Assembly: GCF_001463745.1 (NCBI RefSeq)
Contig: NZ_BBWJ01000014.1
Coordinates: 1 to 64,000 of the forward strand
DNA length: 64,000 bases
Direction of reading: 5' to 3'
Source: Aureimonas sp. AU22
Lineage (GTDB): Bacteria > Pseudomonadota > Alphaproteobacteria > Rhizobiales > Rhizobiaceae
The position numbers and the translations under genes were made by a program. Numbering within the stretch: position 1 is the stretch's first letter; each line of letters begins with the position of its first letter. This document shows positions 26,526 through 34,529 of this stretch, one piece after another. The notes beneath the pieces were generated by a model, which worked only from the letters and a program-made list of their open reading frames with translations, was not told the origin of the DNA and searched no databases.

Positions 26526-26920
26526 AGCGCGCCCTCGTACCAGGCCCGCGCGACGTGGCTCTCGTGCAGGGTGACGCGGATTCGGCGGATGCGGGTGCCG
26601 CCGGGGCCGAAGGCGCCTTCCGCGATCCGCGTGGCCAGCGCGTCGAAGACATGGCGGGCCAGCACCTCCGTCGTGGTGACCCGGCCCCGGAAAACCTCGA
26701 GCGCGTCGAGGTTCTGATAGTTCAGCGGCGCGAGAACGGCCTTCAGCGTCGTGGCGGCAAGGCCGATGTCGACACCTAGCCCGTCCGCGTCGAGATCGTC
26801 CGTGAAGAAGGCGGCATCCACCTCGAAGGTAGCGCCGTGCAGGCCTTGCGCGGGGCCGAAGACCGGACGGGGGAGGCTGTGGGCGATCATGATGTGGTCA
26901 CGGACTTCGACGGCGTACAT
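26522..26920 (-). CDS. 6-pyruvoyltetrahydropterin synthase/QueD-fold protein with lost active-site residues
   Basis: 132 residues, the size of QueD/PTPS. The start is the ATG at MYAVEVRDHIMIAHS; the open frame upstream has no family sequence. PTPS enzymes bind zinc with three histidines, the last two as HGH, and use a catalytic Cys a few residues before it plus an Asp-His pair. Here the first His (IAHS) and the HG of HGH are present (GLHGAT), but the third ligand is Ala, the Cys position is not Cys, and the LDH..LN block reads APLNYQNLD. The C-terminal LHESH glutamate is kept. Alignment is by eye. It may bind a pterin-like compound or do a different reaction. Gene coupling ties it to the glycosyltransferase. 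Confidence 0.75.
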   Translation of the reverse strand: MYAVEVRDHIMIAHSLPRPVFGPAQGLHGATFEVDAAFFTDDLDADGLGVDIGLAATTLKAVLAPLNYQNLDALEVFRGRVTTTEVLARHVFDALATRIAEGAFGPGGTRIRRIRVTLHESHVARAWYEGAL

Positions 26921-26952
26921 CGGCAGGCCCTGGCGAACGAGGAGGGGAAGGG

Positions 26953-27897
26953 TCAATCCGCGTAGCGGATGCGGTGGCATAGCGTGTCGGGATCGGAGAG
27001 GATCGATGCGTAGTCCCGGTCCAGGCGCGCAAAGGCACTTTCGCCGGAGAACAGACGGTCGAGTGCGGGGTCGGCAAGGAGGCGCAGCGCCGTGTCGAGG
27101 CGCCGTTCGTTGGTCCACCGCGCCCGGCGCTCGGACGGCACGCTCCCGACCTGCGAGGACACGATCCGCAGGCGCCGCGAATGGAACGCGCCGCCGAGCG
27201 CCAGGGGAACGGTCCGGTGTCCGAACCAGCTCGCCTCCACCACGCGGGCCTCGACGCCGGCGCAGTCCAGCGCAAGGGCGAGGCCGTCCGGATGACCGGA
27301 CGCATGGATCACGACGTCTTGATCGCCGGGAGCCCGCGCCGGAGGTTCGAGCGCGCAGCCCCAGCCCTCGAGGCGGCGCAGCCGCTCGGCGTTGCGCTCC
27401 AGCAGCGTGACCTGCGTGCCGGGCGTGCGCGTCGCCAGATAGGCGACGAGGGAACCAACGAGGCCGGCGCCGACCACGGCGACGCGATCGCCCGGCGCGA
27501 TCGCCGCATCCCAGACGACATTGAGTGCCGTTTCCATGAAAGGGGCGAGCACCGCCCGCTCCAGCGGAACGTCCGCGGGAACCTCGCGCAGCGCATCCGC
27601 CGGGACGGTGAAGCGATCCTGGTGTGGATGGAGACAGAAGACGGTGCGACCGAGAAGCGCCGGCGGTCCCGTTTCGACCACGCCGACGGCGCTGTAGCCG
27701 TATTGCACCGGAAACGGGAAATTCCCCGCCTGGCGCGGGGCGCGCATGCGGTCGTATTCGCTCGGGGGGACGAGGCCCTCGAAGACGAGACGTTCCGTGC
27801 CACGGCTGATGGCCCCGTAACGGGTGTGGACGGTGCAGTCGCTCGCGCCCGCGAGAGGGGCGACGCTTCGACGCAACTCGGCTTTGCCCCGTCCCAC
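26953..27897 (-). CDS. Zinc-type alcohol dehydrogenase-like (MDR family) oxidoreductase
   Basis: 314 residues from a GTG. The medium-chain dehydrogenase Rossmann motif VAVVGAGLVGSLVAYLA is near residue 140, and the GroES-like domain lies before it, with a YGYSAVGVV segment. The cysteine-rich structural-zinc lobe is missing. The start is uncertain: codons directly upstream, in frame, read ERALWIV and look like family N-terminus, but no ATG, GTG or TTG was found in frame before a stop. Either an unusual start codon or a small 5' change is present. It begins the leftward arm, with 245 bases to the divergent ribA-like gene, which must hold both promoters. Confidence 0.78.
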   Translation of the reverse strand: MGRGKAELRRSVAPLAGASDCTVHTRYGAISRGTERLVFEGLVPPSEYDRMRAPRQAGNFPFPVQYGYSAVGVVETGPPALLGRTVFCLHPHQDRFTVPADALREVPADVPLERAVLAPFMETALNVVWDAAIAPGDRVAVVGAGLVGSLVAYLATRTPGTQVTLLERNAERLRRLEGWGCALEPPARAPGDQDVVIHASGHPDGLALALDCAGVEARVVEASWFGHRTVPLALGGAFHSRRLRIVSSQVGSVPSERRARWTNERRLDTALRLLADPALDRLFSGESAFARLDRDYASILSDPDTLCHRIRYAD

Positions 27898-28142
27898 GAT
27901 CCAGAGCGCGCGCTCGCTTGTCGAAGCGTCGCGGTCGATGTCCCCTTGGATTTGCCGGGCCGTGATGACGTCCGCTCCCCCGATGACTGTGCCCGATGTC
28001 GGCGATCGCCCTCCCGGCCGCCGCGCATCATGATTCCCTCGGGAATCTGGATAAAAATCCGCAGTCGTCTAGCTGTCATGATCGGGCGTCGTGCGTCCGC
28101 GTTCGATGCGATCGGCTGTTTTGCGTTCGGGAGGAGCAGATG

Positions 28143-29261
28143 ATGGGCGAGGGCCGTTCCGACGTCCTGTTCGAAGGAGACGAAGCCCTCCTCGAGATCG
28201 CGAGGGTCAACGTCGAGCGGGCGGTGTCGGAATTGCGATACGGCCGGCCGGTCATCCTCCATACGCGCGTCGCGAGCTCCAGCGTCCTGGCGCTCGATGC
28301 CTCCGCGCCTGCCGACCTCGCCCGCTTCCATGGCGCGGGGCCCGATGCGGCCGAGTTGTTCCTGAGCGCCCAGCGGGCGCGGGCGCTCGGTCTCTCGACG
28401 ATCGGTCCCGTTTGCTTCGAGACCGGCCGCCGGGATTTCACGGACCTGTCCCAGCTTGCCTTCGCGCCGGATCTGCAAACCGATGCGCGATGGCGCCCCG
28501 CGCCCGAGTTTGCCTGCCTCGGCGAACTCGCGCGCCTCGCTCTCCTGCTCCCCGCCTTCCTCGTTCGCCCCGTTCGGGACGCGGACGATGCGCGCTGCCT
28601 TTCCGTGAGCGAGCGCGAGATTCGCTCGGCGCCGGCGCAGGAGAGCCGGTTCACCGAAGTCGCACGAACGCCCGTCCCCTTGCGCGACGTCTCGGATTGC
28701 CGCTTCGTGGTGTTTCGCGGCGGCCTTGCGCAGCGCGACCAACTCGCCATCGTCGTCGGGGAGCCCGACACGTCGCGCCCGGTTCCGGTGCGCATCCATT
28801 CGTCCTGCATCACGGGCGATCTCTTCGGATCGCTGAAATGTGACTGCGGGGATCAGCTCCGCGGCGGACTGCAGCTCATCGCGCAGCGCGGCGGAGGTGT
28901 GCTTCTCTACCTCGACCAGGAAGGGCGGGGCACCGGGCTCGCCGCCAAGATGCGCGCCTACCGATTGCAGCATGACGGATACGACACGATCGATGCCGAC
29001 GCGCAACTCGGGCTCGAGCCGGATGGTCGCCGCTACGGCGCGGCGGTGGCTATGTTGCGCGAACTCGGCATTGCGTCGGTGGAACTCCTGACCAACAATC
29101 CGGCCAAGATCGCCGCACTCCAGGCCGCCGGCATCGACGTGCACGCCCGCACTGCCGTGCTGGGTACGGTGACCGCGGAGAACCGGGATTATCTCGTCAC
29201 CAAGGCGCAGCGCGCCGGCCACCTTCTCGACTGGCCGACGATCGCGGCCAAGCTCGGCTGA
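28143..29261 (+). CDS. ribA: GTP cyclohydrolase II (RibA-type) with a long N-terminal domain
   Basis: 372 residues. The C-terminal 200 residues hold the zinc site SSCITGDLFGSLKCDCGDQL (Cys at the C, CDC positions), YLDQEGRGTGLAAKM and LLTNNPAKIAAL, all canonical for hydrolysis of GTP to the diaminopyrimidine DARPP. The N-terminal 185 residues resemble, at most weakly, a decayed dihydroxybutanone-phosphate-synthase domain (SELRYGRPVI), so the second RibBA activity is unlikely. The start ATG follows GGGAGGAG. As first gene of the rightward arm, beside a RibD-type reductase and a pterin-synthase-fold gene, it probably feeds a special pyrimidine or pteridine product rather than riboflavin alone. 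Confidence 0.9.
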   Translation: MGEGRSDVLFEGDEALLEIARVNVERAVSELRYGRPVILHTRVASSSVLALDASAPADLARFHGAGPDAAELFLSAQRARALGLSTIGPVCFETGRRDFTDLSQLAFAPDLQTDARWRPAPEFACLGELARLALLLPAFLVRPVRDADDARCLSVSEREIRSAPAQESRFTEVARTPVPLRDVSDCRFVVFRGGLAQRDQLAIVVGEPDTSRPVPVRIHSSCITGDLFGSLKCDCGDQLRGGLQLIAQRGGGVLLYLDQEGRGTGLAAKMRAYRLQHDGYDTIDADAQLGLEPDGRRYGAAVAMLRELGIASVELLTNNPAKIAALQAAGIDVHARTAVLGTVTAENRDYLVTKAQRAGHLLDWPTIAAKLG

Positions 29262-29268
29262 CCCGGGG

Positions 29269-30054
29269 ATGCGTCTCGATCCCGCCCACGCGCGCCCCGT
29301 CGGCCCGGAGCCCTTGCCGGGGATCGCGTCTGACGGTGTTCGGTCGCTGCCCGTCGCCTGCGCGACGCTCGGCGCATTCGCGCTTCTCGTCACGATCGCG
29401 GCCGGCCTCCTCGTCGCGCATGCCGGCGTCGACTGGCCGGTGCTGCCGCTGTCGCTCGTTCTGTTCCTCCCGGTCGGTGCGTTCGTGGTCTGGCGCATCG
29501 GCGACCATGCCCATTCCCGCTTCGGTCCGGCCAACGTCGTGACCGCGGCACGCGGCGGGCTTGCGGCGTTGATCGGCGCCGGCGCCTGGCAGTTCGGAGC
29601 GCCTTCCGAGACCGCCGACGATTATCGATGGATGCTGGTCGGCACGGCGCTCGTGGCCCTTTCCCTCGACGGCGTGGACGGATGGCTGGCCCGCCGCACG
29701 GGGCTGGTCTCGCGGTTCGGGGAGCGCTTCGACATGGAGGTCGACGCGTTCCTGATTCTCATGCTCTGCGCGGTGGCCTTCGCCGACGGCAAGGCAGGAG
29801 CGTTCGTGTTCGCGATCGGCCTGATGCGCTACGGCTTCCTCGCCTGGGCCGCCGTCGATCGGCGGCTCAGCCGTCCGCTGGCGCCCTCGTTCCGGCGCAA
29901 GACGGTCTGCGTGCTGCAGATCGCGCTTCTCTGCGCTGCGCTGCTGCCGCCTGTTGAGCCTCCCTTGTCGGATGCCCTCGCGCTGGCGTCGCTCGGGTTC
30001 CTGACATGGTCCTTCGCGGCCGACATCCGCGCGCTCCTGGGCCGACGTGCATGA
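29269..30054 (+). CDS. CDP-alcohol phosphatidyltransferase-family membrane protein
   Basis: 261 residues with several hydrophobic helices. The full catalytic signature D-x2-DG-x2-AR-x8-G-x3-D-x3-D is present as DGVDGWLARR ... FGERFDMEVD, around residue 140-165. Such enzymes move a phospho-alcohol from a CDP-activated donor to an acceptor alcohol in the inner membrane. It starts 7 bases after the ribA-like gene and overlaps the next gene by 4 bases. With a cytoplasmic glycosyltransferase nearby, it suggests that the cluster product is linked to a lipid or phosphodiester; donor and acceptor are unknown. Confidence 0.88.
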   Translation: MRLDPAHARPVGPEPLPGIASDGVRSLPVACATLGAFALLVTIAAGLLVAHAGVDWPVLPLSLVLFLPVGAFVVWRIGDHAHSRFGPANVVTAARGGLAALIGAGAWQFGAPSETADDYRWMLVGTALVALSLDGVDGWLARRTGLVSRFGERFDMEVDAFLILMLCAVAFADGKAGAFVFAIGLMRYGFLAWAAVDRRLSRPLAPSFRRKTVCVLQIALLCAALLPPVEPPLSDALALASLGFLTWSFAADIRALLGRRA

Positions 30055-30830
30055 CGGGCGGACTGTTGACGCGCATCGGCGTCGATGCGGCGACGATCGG
30101 TTTGTGGCGGTCGATCGCGATCTACAACGGTCGTCCATGGCGCCGATGGGCTCTGGAGCGCTTCCTGCGAACGCTGGTTCGACCGGGAGACCTCGCCTTC
30201 GACATTGGCGCCCATGTGGGCAGCCGAAGCCGTGCCCTCGCGGGCGCCGGTGCGCGGGTCGTCGCCTTCGAGCCGCAGCCCCTGCTGGCGGACTACCTCG
30301 CGCGGCGGCTCGACCCTACCACGGTGCGTCTCGACCGGCGCGCGGTCGGCCGTGCGCCGGGCCGCGCCGAACTTGCCGTCTCCGCCCGGCACCCGACGGT
30401 CTCGACGCTGTCGCGCGAATGGCGTGGGCGTGTCGCCGACGACGAAGGGTTTCGGGGCGTCGAATGGGGTGAGCGCGTCTGGGTCGAGGTGACCACGCTC
30501 GACCTCCTCATCGCCCAATACGGCGAACCCGCCTTCTGCAAGATCGATGTGGAGGGACACGAGGCCGAGGTGCTGGCCGGGCTGTCGCGCCCCTTGCGCT
30601 GCATCGCCATCGAATACACGCCGGCGACGCTGGACCTCACGCATCGCTGTCTCGACCGGCTGGCGGACCTCGGCGCATACGAGTTCAACCTCGTGGTCGG
30701 CGAGGACACCCGTTTCCGGCTTCCCCGCTGGCTTCGGGACGAGGACTTTCGCGCAAGCTTGAGTGCCGAGGCGCAACGCAACCGGCGCTCCGGCGACGTC
30801 TATGCGCGTCTCGTGGAGCCCCGCACTTGA
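30051..30830 (+). CDS. FkbM-family SAM-dependent methyltransferase
   Basis: 259 residues. SAM motif AFDIGAHVGSRSRALA lies near residue 50, VVAFEPQP follows, and FCKIDVEGHEAEVL is the typical FkbM block around residue 165. FkbM enzymes usually O-methylate hydroxyl groups of sugars or natural products. It overlaps both neighbours by 4 bases, so it is part of the rightward arm. It is the second methyltransferase in this cluster and unrelated in sequence to the one at 24685-25470. Confidence 0.87.
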   Translation: MTGGLLTRIGVDAATIGLWRSIAIYNGRPWRRWALERFLRTLVRPGDLAFDIGAHVGSRSRALAGAGARVVAFEPQPLLADYLARRLDPTTVRLDRRAVGRAPGRAELAVSARHPTVSTLSREWRGRVADDEGFRGVEWGERVWVEVTTLDLLIAQYGEPAFCKIDVEGHEAEVLAGLSRPLRCIAIEYTPATLDLTHRCLDRLADLGAYEFNLVVGEDTRFRLPRWLRDEDFRASLSAEAQRNRRSGDVYARLVEPRT

Positions 30831-32473
30831 GCAGTGGCGCGGCCGAACCTTGCACGCGGTACTCCGACGGCGCCGTTCGGGCGGGACGCGGGACGAGGCT
30901 GCGCGTTGCCATCGGCGTCGTTCTGCTCCTTGCCGTCTTGGCGCTGCCCGCGCGGCCGGGACCGGTCGGCGACCTTCGGTTTCCGCTCGAATGGTTCTGG
31001 GCCGTCGGGCTCCTGGCGCTCGTGCGCGGCCGGCTCTCGGCGCTCCTCACGACGCTCGTGCTGGCGCTCGCTGGTGCCAGCGCGGTGCTGAAGCTGGCGG
31101 ACTGGGGAACGCTTCTGGCCTTCTCCCGCCCCTTCGATCCGGTGGCGGACGGATCCGTGGTCGTGGCGGGCTGGCATCTCCTGTCCGGCACGGTCGGAAA
31201 CGGCCGGGCACTCCTGGTGATCGGCGCTGCTTTGGGATCGTTCGTTGCCCTGATGGCGTTGCTCGCTTGGGGAATGAGCGGCATGCGCAAGCTTTCGAAG
31301 CGGGGGCGCCGTGGTCTCGCCGGGACGCTGCTGGGCGCCGGGGTCATTGGAACGCTGCTCGTGGCGTGGATGCCACCCGGCACCTTGCCCGTGGTGGCCG
31401 ACTTTTCCCGCTACGCCGAGGCCAAGGCCGGCGCCGCGCGACGCTCCGGGGTTGCACAGGCCGCCTTCGCGCGCGAGGTCGCGATCGATCCGCTGCGGCA
31501 GGACCCGCCCGATGACCTCCTCGCGGCGCTTCACGGACATGACGTGCTCGTGGTCTTCGTGGAATCCTATGGTCGCAGCGTCTTGGAAAACCCGCGGTTC
31601 TCCCGGCGTACGCTCGGGCGCCTGCGGGCGGTCGATGCGGAACTCGCCGCTGCCGGGATTTCGGCGCGCAGCGGCTGGATGGGCTCGCCCATCGCCGGCG
31701 GGCAGAGCTGGCTCGCGCACGGGACGCTTCTGTCGGGACTCCTGGTCGACAACCAGATCCGCTACGAGAGCCTCCTGCGAAGCGACCGGGAGAGTTTGAA
31801 CGCCGTGTTTCGCGGGGCCGGTTGGCGCACGGTCGCGGTGATGCCCGCCATCACCATGCCCTGGCCGGAGGCGGCCTGGTTCGGCTTCGACGAGGTTCTG
31901 GCCGCGCACGATCTCGGGTATGCCGGTCTGCCGTTCAACTGGGTGACCATGCCCGACCAGTTCACGCTCCACCGGATCGGCGAGGTTCTGGACCGGTCCA
32001 CGCAACCCGTGATGCTGGAGACCGCCTTGATTTCCAGCCACGCCCCCTGGACGCCGATCCCCCGAATGGTGCCATGGAACGCCGTCGGCGACGGCACGAT
32101 CTTCGACGTCCAGGCCCGCGGCGGCGAAGCGCCCGAAGTGCTGTGGCGCGATCCCGAGCGCGTGCGTGAGAACTACGGACTGTCGATCGACTATGCGATG
32201 GAGGCCTTGGGTTCGTTCATTGCGCGGTTCGCGAAGGACGCGGTCGTCGTCGTGGTGGGGGACCACCAGCCGGCCGAACTCGTGACCGGCCCGGATGCAT
32301 CGCGCGATGTGCCGTTCCACGTCCTGTCCTCCGATGTTGACGTCCTGCGCCGGCTCGAAGGTTGGGGTCTTGCGTCCGGGATGGTGCCGGCGTCGGATGG
32401 ACCGAGCATGCCGATGGACGCCTTTCGCGAGCGCTTCGTGCGCGCCATGAGCGGCGAGGGGAACAGGGAATGA
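30827..32473 (+). CDS. Membrane-anchored sulfatase/phosphoglycerol-transferase-fold protein (LtaS/OpgB-like)
   Basis: 548 residues from a TTG overlapping the preceding stop (TTGA). About four or five membrane helices occupy the first 190 residues, followed by a periplasmic alkaline-phosphatase-superfamily domain: VVFVESYGRSVLE near residue 245 (metal-binding Glu), GGQSWLAHGTLLSG (candidate nucleophile Ser/Thr region), SSHAPWTP and a final metal motif VVVGDHQP. The architecture is that of LtaS and OpgB, which move phosphoglycerol or similar groups onto periplasmic acceptors. It could act on the product of the CDP-alcohol enzyme two genes upstream. The next gene overlaps by 4 bases. Confidence 0.85.
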   Translation: MSSGAAEPCTRYSDGAVRAGRGTRLRVAIGVVLLLAVLALPARPGPVGDLRFPLEWFWAVGLLALVRGRLSALLTTLVLALAGASAVLKLADWGTLLAFSRPFDPVADGSVVVAGWHLLSGTVGNGRALLVIGAALGSFVALMALLAWGMSGMRKLSKRGRRGLAGTLLGAGVIGTLLVAWMPPGTLPVVADFSRYAEAKAGAARRSGVAQAAFAREVAIDPLRQDPPDDLLAALHGHDVLVVFVESYGRSVLENPRFSRRTLGRLRAVDAELAAAGISARSGWMGSPIAGGQSWLAHGTLLSGLLVDNQIRYESLLRSDRESLNAVFRGAGWRTVAVMPAITMPWPEAAWFGFDEVLAAHDLGYAGLPFNWVTMPDQFTLHRIGEVLDRSTQPVMLETALISSHAPWTPIPRMVPWNAVGDGTIFDVQARGGEAPEVLWRDPERVRENYGLSIDYAMEALGSFIARFAKDAVVVVVGDHQPAELVTGPDASRDVPFHVLSSDVDVLRRLEGWGLASGMVPASDGPSMPMDAFRERFVRAMSGEGNRE

Positions 32474-33228
32474 GCGCGGCCCGAATGTCAGTGTCGGTCT
32501 GGAATGCGCTTCTGGCCCTTCGAAACGGCCAGCCCGCCGACGAGCCGCCTGGCAACGACCCGCTCTGGACGCTCTACGAGCCGCTCGCGCGGCGGCGCGG
32601 CGGGTCCTTCGTCGTCGCACAGGTCGGGCAGAGCCTCGACGGTCGCGTCGCGACGGTGGAGGGCGACGCCGCGCCGATTTCCGGGCCGGACGGGTTCCGC
32701 CACCTGCACCGCCTGCGGGCATTGGCCGACGCCGTGGTGGTCGGTGCCGGCTGCGTCGCCGCGGACGATCCGCGCCTGACCGTACGCGAGGTCGACGGGC
32801 CGTCGCCCGTGCGCGTTCTGATCGATCCGAACGGGCGCGTTCCCGCCGAGGCACGGTGCCTGTCGGGCGAGGCGCGGACGATCCTGGTGCGCGCCGAGGG
32901 CTGCGACGCGCCGTCGCCCTGCGAGACCATCCACCTGCCGCGCGGCGAGGGGGGACGCCTGTGCCCCCGGTCGCTCCTAGCCGCCCTTGCGGGGCACGGC
33001 CTGCATCACGTCCTCGTCGAGGGCGGCGCGGCGACGATCCGCCACTTCCTGGAAGCGGGTGTCGTCGACCGGCTCCACGTCTCGATCGCCCCGATCATCA
33101 TCGGCTCCGGCGCGCCGGGCCTCTCCCTGTCGCCCGTCGCCCATCTGTCGCAAGCACTGCGGCCGCGCTGCCGTACGGTCGATCTCGGCAGCGACATGCT
33201 GTTCGATTGCGCCTTCGATCGGCCCTGA
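32470..33228 (+). CDS. RibD C-terminal-type reductase (dihydrofolate-reductase-like fold), stand-alone
   Basis: 252 residues. The N-terminal 50 residues are not recognised; the rest is the RibD_C fold with VAQVGQSLDGRVAT, DAVVVGAGCVAADDPRLTVR and HHVLVEGGAATIRHFL. No deaminase zinc motif (HAE..PCxxC) is present, so only the NAD(P)H-dependent reduction of a ribosyl-aminopyrimidine side chain is expected. Together with the GTP cyclohydrolase II at the other end of the arm, it could make the reduced ribityl-diaminopyrimidine before any deamination. It is the last gene of the arm, coupled by a 4-base overlap. Confidence 0.88.
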   Translation: MSAARMSVSVWNALLALRNGQPADEPPGNDPLWTLYEPLARRRGGSFVVAQVGQSLDGRVATVEGDAAPISGPDGFRHLHRLRALADAVVVGAGCVAADDPRLTVREVDGPSPVRVLIDPNGRVPAEARCLSGEARTILVRAEGCDAPSPCETIHLPRGEGGRLCPRSLLAALAGHGLHHVLVEGGAATIRHFLEAGVVDRLHVSIAPIIIGSGAPGLSLSPVAHLSQALRPRCRTVDLGSDMLFDCAFDRP

Positions 33229-33328
33229 GCCGCGGACCGGCGCGATGCCCCTGCCGGATGCCATCCCGCGGGGCGCGGAACGGAGTTTCCGGTGGAAATC
33301 CCGCATACCGCAAATGTGACGGATCGTC

Positions 33329-33343
33329 TTAAACCGCCGTTAG
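33329..33343. promoter_or_regulatory. CtrA-like site TTAA-N7-TTAG before the tad genes
   Basis: TTAAACCGCCGTTAG matches the alphaproteobacterial CtrA consensus TTAA-N7-TTAA with one mismatch. It lies 26 bases before the first pilin-like gene, in the 140-base gap after the reductase gene. CtrA controls pilus genes in related bacteria, so the fit is biologically sensible, but a single short match can be chance. Confidence 0.4.
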
Positions 33344-33368
33344 ATCGCGTGCCGCTCTAGTCGCGAGC

Positions 33369-33941
33369 ATGGAGAAGTCAGCCCCAGCAATCCCGCGTCG
33401 CATTCCGAAAGCCGTCAGGCGGTTTCGCCGCGATGCGTCCGGCGCCGCAGCCGTGGAATTTGCGCTGGTCGCCCTTCCGTTCTTCTTCTTTCTCATGGCG
33501 ATGATCGAGACGGCGCTCGCGACCACGGCGGGCGTGATGCTGAACAACGCGGTCAATTCGGCCGCGCGGCAGGTGATGACGGGCAGCATCCAGAAATCCG
33601 ACATGGACGCCGACGGCTTCCGCCGGATGATCTGCAGCGACATCGACATGCTGATGTCGTGCGAGCGGCTGAGCCTCGACATGCGCACGTTCCCCGCCGG
33701 CTCGCCCATCCCCACCTCGGTGACGCTGCGCGACGGCGCCGTGGACAGCCAGAATTTCTGCTTCGACCCCGGTGCGGCGGACACGATCACGGTGATCCGT
33801 GCCTATTACGAGTGGCCCTGGACCACGTCGATGCTCAACACCTTGCAGGAGGACACCAACGGCAACGCGATCCTCGGCGCCATGGCCGCCTTCATGAACG
33901 AGCCGTTCGGCGGGGCGACGTCCGGAAAATCCACGTGCTGA
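33369..33941 (+). CDS. TadE-like minor pseudopilin
   Basis: 190 residues. After a basic N-terminus (RRFRRDASGAAAVEFALVAL) comes the TadE-type signal with the conserved Glu of AAVEFAL and a single hydrophobic helix rich in Phe. The rest is periplasmic and contains several cysteines. TadE/F proteins are processed by the prepilin peptidase and support assembly of Tad/Flp pili. Its stop overlaps the start of the next TadE-like gene. No ATPase or prepilin genes lie here, so this is a satellite tad group. Confidence 0.85.
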   Translation: MEKSAPAIPRRIPKAVRRFRRDASGAAAVEFALVALPFFFFLMAMIETALATTAGVMLNNAVNSAARQVMTGSIQKSDMDADGFRRMICSDIDMLMSCERLSLDMRTFPAGSPIPTSVTLRDGAVDSQNFCFDPGAADTITVIRAYYEWPWTTSMLNTLQEDTNGNAILGAMAAFMNEPFGGATSGKSTC

Positions 33942-34492
33942 GCGCGAAACTCAAGGCGGTGTCGCGCAGCCGCTTCGCCCGTCTGCTGCGTGACCGCCGG
34001 GGCGTCGCGGCGGTCGAGTTCGCCATCATCGTTCCCGTGATGCTGATCTTCTATCTCGGCATGTTCGAGGCCTCCCACGCGCTCGTCGTCAAGCGCAAGG
34101 TCGACAATGCGGCCGAGACGGTCGGCGGCATCGTCGCGCGATCCACCGAAATGAGCGCCACGCGGCTGCGCAACATCCTGATGATCTCCGACGCCATCGT
34201 CGGGGACGCCGGCGGTGTTCCGGAGATCACGATCACCACCGTGAAGACCGACGACAAAGGGGTGGCCACCCGCGACTGGGAGCGCATAGGCACCGCGTCG
34301 GGCGCCGCCAAGGGAACGCCTTACCCGCTTCCGAGCGATCTGACGGGCCTGAACGATTCGTACTTCGTGTTCGCCAAGGTGCGCTACCAGTACGTCCCGA
34401 CCTTCGATGTCGGCGGCATCTTCGGTGCGATCGAGTTCGAGCGCACGTTCTCCTACCGCCCGCGCAAAGGCGACAGCATCCCTTGGAAATGA
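33935..34492 (+). CDS. TadE/TadF-like minor pseudopilin
   Basis: 185 residues from a GTG overlapping the previous stop. The RRGVAAVEFAIIVPVMLIFY segment at about residues 17-36 is the TadE processing site plus membrane helix. The remainder is a periplasmic domain with an RSTEMSA segment and beta-rich end. It is paired with the preceding gene as TadE/TadF and followed by the large TadG-like gene, the usual order. Confidence 0.87.
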   Translation: MLSAKLKAVSRSRFARLLRDRRGVAAVEFAIIVPVMLIFYLGMFEASHALVVKRKVDNAAETVGGIVARSTEMSATRLRNILMISDAIVGDAGGVPEITITTVKTDDKGVATRDWERIGTASGAAKGTPYPLPSDLTGLNDSYFVFAKVRYQYVPTFDVGGIFGAIEFERTFSYRPRKGDSIPWK

Positions 34493-34529
34493 CCCGTTCC
34501 CCTTTCGTCCCATCGCATGAGGGCACGCC

